This document shows, piece by piece, positions 61,599-64,000 of a stretch of DNA of 64,000 bases (position 1 is the first letter of the stretch; each line of letters starts with the position of its first letter). The notes under the pieces are model-generated. The model made no database searches. It was not told where the DNA came from and saw only the letters and a list, made by a program, of their open reading frames with translations. The stretch is from Litorivivens sp041624475 (GTDB lineage Bacteria; Pseudomonadota; Gammaproteobacteria; Pseudomonadales; Spongiibacteraceae): NCBI RefSeq assembly GCF_041624475.1, contig NZ_JBFJUX010000005.1:147086-211085 (forward strand), written 5' to 3'. Position numbers and translations under genes: made by a program.

Positions 61599-62315
61599 TC
61601 ATTTCGAACTATTACCAAAGCTGGCGTCGATGTGTGTTTCAAGGGCATCGGAATCGCTGATGACAATCTTGCCGTAGGCTAGCTTTACCCAGCCCCGCTT
61701 CTCCAGCACTTTCAGCTCCTTGCTCACACTTTGGCGCGAGGCGCCCAGCATCCGGCCCAACTCATCCTGTGGCAGATGCAGGTCGATAAGCGTCCCTTCC
61801 GCATGGGCTTGGCCATAATCCTGCGACAGACTTAACAGCCGCTTGGCCAGGCGCTGTGACAGGGGTAACAGCATCAGGTCACTCATACCCTCCATCGCCA
61901 TGCGCAGCTTGCGGCACAGAATCTGTACGAATGGCGCATACAGTTCCGGCTGCTCTTTGAGCAGATCGGTAATCGCCTGACGGGGAATCACCAGTACTTC
62001 CAGCTCACCGCTGGCCTGGGCATCGGTCACCCTCGGCAAGCCGTCAAATATGGAGATTTCTCCCAACCAGTCGCCGGCCTCAAACAGAGTGGCGGTCAGG
62101 GCTTTGCCGTCAATGGAGGTCGTGCCGATACGCACTCGCCCGCTCACAACCCCAAACAAGCCGGTTGGCTGATCGCCTCTGGCGTAGAGCAGCTCGCCAT
62201 CCTGCAGGCGCCGCCGCTGGGCGCAGCGGGCAAGCTTGTCCAGCACATCATCGGGCAGCTGGGCAAACCAGGCATTGGTTGCCAGAGTCTCGCGAATAGT
62301 CGGTGTATGGCTCAA
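61599..62315 (-). CDS. Crp/Fnr family transcriptional regulator
   Basis: A 238-aa regulator with a cyclic-nucleotide-binding-type beta-barrel (RIGTTSIDGKALTATLFEAG) and a Crp-type HTH (LPQDELGRMLGASRQSVSKE). No N-terminal Cys cluster is seen, so it is not an Fnr-type oxygen sensor. The start reads TTG 62315; no ATG is nearby. It is divergent from the class II aldolase gene with a palindrome in between. Confidence 0.88.
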   Translation of the reverse strand: MSHTPTIRETLATNAWFAQLPDDVLDKLARCAQRRRLQDGELLYARGDQPTGLFGVVSGRVRIGTTSIDGKALTATLFEAGDWLGEISIFDGLPRVTDAQASGELEVLVIPRQAITDLLKEQPELYAPFVQILCRKLRMAMEGMSDLMLLPLSQRLAKRLLSLSQDYGQAHAEGTLIDLHLPQDELGRMLGASRQSVSKELKVLEKRGWVKLAYGKIVISDSDALETHIDASFGNSSK

Positions 62316-62329
62316 ATTAGGGGTCCAAT

Positions 62330-62345
62330 TGTCAATTCATTGACA
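62330..62345. promoter_or_regulatory. TGTCA-N6-TGACA palindrome in the divergent region
   Basis: A perfect 5-bp half-site pair, TGTCA (62330-62334) and TGACA (62341-62345), 6 bp apart, between the Crp/Fnr-type gene and the aldolase gene. Spacing and symmetry suit a Crp/Fnr-like dimer; it could serve autoregulation and control of the aldolase operon. Confidence 0.5.
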
Positions 62346-62406
62346 GTTTTATTATCGGAAGCAGAGCAGTATTGTTACATAGTCTGTGAACCCAATGGAG
62401 GGTGCC

Positions 62407-63183
62407 ATGAGCCCGACAGCGAGTAAAGCCGAGGACAGCCTGAAAGGCAAAGTCTCAGCAGAAGAATGGGAGGCCCGGGTCAATCTGGCGGCCGCTTACC
62501 GACTGGTTGCCCTGTACGGCTGGGATGACCTGGTGTTTACCCACATCTCGTCGCGAGTCCCGAACAGCGACCACCATTTTCTGATCAATCCCTACGGCAT
62601 GATGTTTGAGGAAGTCACCGCTTCCTCACTGGTCAAGATCGACGCCGATGGCAATAAAATTCAAGACTCTCCTTACGATGTGAACCCGGCAGGCTTCACC
62701 ATTCACAGCGCAATTCACGCTGCCCGCGACGATGCCCATTGTGTGATGCACACACATTCGCTGAACGGTGTGGCGGTCTCCACGCAAAAAGAAGGCCTGC
62801 TGCCGATTTCACAGCAGGCCACCCTGGTGCTCTCCAACCTCGGCTACCATGACTACGAAGGCATCGCCCTGAACGAAGACGAAAAGCCGCGGCTGGTCGC
62901 CGACCTCGGCGAGAACGTTTTTCTGATGCTGCGCAATCACGGTCTGCTCACCGTCGGCCAGACTCCGGCTGACGCCTTTCTCGCCATGTACATTTTCGAA
63001 GCGGCCTGCATGATTCAGGTGCGCGCGCTGGCAGGCAACCGCGAGCTGATTCCCGTTCAGCAGGAGATCCTCGACGGTGTGCGCGAAGCGGCCCAGGTCG
63101 TCACCAAAGGTATGTTCGGCGGCCTCGCCTGGCCGGGCCTGCTGCGCAAGCTCGACCGACAAAACCCCGGATACGATTTATAA
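62407..63183 (+). CDS. Class II aldolase/adducin family protein
   Basis: A 258-aa zinc aldolase-fold protein. CVMHTHSLNGVAV gives the HxH metal pair, and LRNHGLLTVG the third His. ATG 62407 has GGAGG well placed; a GTG at 62386 and an ATG at 62395 are alternatives. The substrate is unknown; sugar-phosphate aldolases and decarboxylases share this fold. It is co-directional with the Mpo1-like gene 12 bp away. Confidence 0.87.
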   Translation: MSPTASKAEDSLKGKVSAEEWEARVNLAAAYRLVALYGWDDLVFTHISSRVPNSDHHFLINPYGMMFEEVTASSLVKIDADGNKIQDSPYDVNPAGFTIHSAIHAARDDAHCVMHTHSLNGVAVSTQKEGLLPISQQATLVLSNLGYHDYEGIALNEDEKPRLVADLGENVFLMLRNHGLLTVGQTPADAFLAMYIFEAACMIQVRALAGNRELIPVQQEILDGVREAAQVVTKGMFGGLAWPGLLRKLDRQNPGYDL

Positions 63184-63195
63184 GGAGGCAGGACT

Positions 63196-63525
63196 ATGGA
63201 CAAGCAGACACTGACCATTCCCGAAGGCGGTTTCACGTCCTTTCGCGAGTTTTACCCCTATTACCTGAGCGAGCACGACGACAGAACCTGCCGCCGTCTG
63301 CACGTGATTGGCACTACGCTGGTGATCGCCCTGGTAACCTACACCGTGCTTACACAGCAGTGGGCGTTTTTGTGGGCGCTTCCGCTGGTAGGCTATGGTT
63401 TTGCCTGGGTGGGACATTTTTTCTTCGAGAAGAACAAACCCGCCACCTTCAAGAATCCGCTGTACAGTTTGTGGGGGGATTTTGTGATGTGGAAGGATGT
63501 GGTGACAGGGAAGATTGGCTGGTAG
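63196..63525 (+). CDS. Mpo1-like protein (DUF962)
   Basis: A 109-aa membrane protein with two or three helices and the DUF962/YGL010w pattern: FYPYYLSEHDDRTCRRLHVIGT and GYGFAWVGHFFFEKNKPATF. In yeast, Mpo1 is an Fe(II)-dependent dioxygenase that shortens 2-hydroxy fatty acids; the HD, H and GH residues needed for metal binding are visible here. The bacterial substrate is unproved. GGAGG lies before the ATG. Confidence 0.87.
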   Translation: MDKQTLTIPEGGFTSFREFYPYYLSEHDDRTCRRLHVIGTTLVIALVTYTVLTQQWAFLWALPLVGYGFAWVGHFFFEKNKPATFKNPLYSLWGDFVMWKDVVTGKIGW

Positions 63526-63589
63526 AAGCCACATAATCTTCAAGTTCTCAACTACGGAGTACCGCAGTCCGCCCCCTTGGAGGCGCCGA

Positions 63590-64000
63590 GAAGCGCAAGT
63601 TTGCATCGGGCTAGAGCGAGCACTGTTCGAGTCCCGTAGCGGCGATAGCCGCGAAGGTCGAGTTGCGCAGCGACCGATGCAAACTGAGCATCGCAGGGAA
63701 CCCGAAGGGCGCCGGAACGGGGTGTCCTTCTTTGGGTTACCTTTCTTCGACAAGGAAGACAAGTTGTTTACAACTTGGGCGCCGGTAGCGGCGACCCGAA
63801 GGGCTTTAGCAAAGGTAACTCGCCGATAGGCGAAACTATATCGCACATAATGATTTTCAGCGGAATTTTTAGCTACGGTTTCGCCCTGCTGGGCGAGTTA
63901 CTTCTTTTTCCTCGTCGAAAAAGAAGTAACCAAGAAAAAGGACGCCCCGTTCCGCAGTCGGTTTCCGCTGCGCTCCAACCGATCCCCTGTGCGCTTCGCA
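63590..64000. repeat. Long nested inverted-repeat element, running past the window end
   Basis: Several stems are nested here: 63598-63609 with 63674-63685 (12 bp, perfect), 63714-63740 with 63926-63953, 63815-63836 with 63878-63901, and 63897-63910 with 63917-63930 (14 bp, perfect). Open frames across it (both strands) have no protein character and resemble the spurious repeat-derived ORFs seen in many gammaproteobacteria. The 475 bp after 63525 hold no real gene. Confidence 0.65.

Noticed and set aside
63515..63829. Plus-strand frame of 104 codons downstream of the Mpo1-like gene
   Set aside because: It is translated repeat sequence (Arg/Pro/Gly-rich) with nested palindromes and no domain; the overlapping minus-strand frame has the same problem.

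Overview
The window is chromosomal DNA of moderately high GC from a Gram-negative, probably aerobic, heterotrophic gammaproteobacterium. The evidence is the core gene order purM-purN / dcd / mrp / metG / rnfABCDGE, a HolD-like gene next to rimI, several TonB-dependent receptors, RND efflux and outer-membrane lipoproteins. The mix of TonB receptors, acyl-CoA ligase, amidohydrolase, ester hydrolases and an ectoine hydroxylase suggests a marine or halotolerant lineage (Cellvibrionales/Spongiibacteraceae-like). The lineage is inferred from gene content, not from a marker phylogeny.

Layout. 1-5521: purine synthesis (end of purM, purN), a DUF3108 protein, dcd, mrp/apbC and metG. 5523-6011: two palindromic repeat elements, one a 267-bp MITE-like element with a three-way-junction fold. 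6067-11987: complete rnfABCDGE operon. 12010-15156: a compact three-gene operon of ectoine hydroxylase (EctD type), a medium-chain dehydrogenase and an active-site variant of the proline racemase superfamily. 15284-17809: Fe-SOD, a VOC protein and a BaiN-like flavoprotein. 18075-22348: leuA, a HolD-like gene, rimI, a small protein and an epoxide hydrolase, all in one tight minus-strand run. 22590-27000: a four-gene periplasm/membrane cassette (aspartoacylase-like, retropepsin-like, inactive transglutaminase with 7 TM helices, ATP-grasp ligase) that looks like an incompletely understood peptide-making system. 27007-35825: HDOD protein with a degenerate GGDEF domain, a halohydrin-dehalogenase-like SDR, small membrane protein, hydrolase, M14 peptidase and an RND pump. 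36074-37411: an AT-rich islet with one HEPN-motif protein. 37611-39493: methionine salvage mtnB-mtnD-mtnC. 39582-48071: acyltransferase, DUF6279 lipoprotein and a TetR-centred ester/lipid uptake and activation locus. 48081-53456: a three-gene phosphorelay with a FixJ-type regulator. 53472-57084: YqcC, DinG and an acyltransferase. 57282-63525: amidohydrolase, second TonB receptor, cold-shock protein, Crp/Fnr regulator, class II aldolase family protein and Mpo1-like protein. 63526-64000: another repeat element, running off the window.

The most interesting points are the SDR at 28643-29323, which carries both diagnostic halohydrin dehalogenase motifs exactly; the ectD-dehydrogenase-racemase operon; the ATP-grasp/7TM-transglutaminase/retropepsin/aspartoacylase cassette; the HEPN islet; and the structured repeat in front of rnfA. 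No tRNA, rRNA, CRISPR array or intact insertion sequence was recognised.
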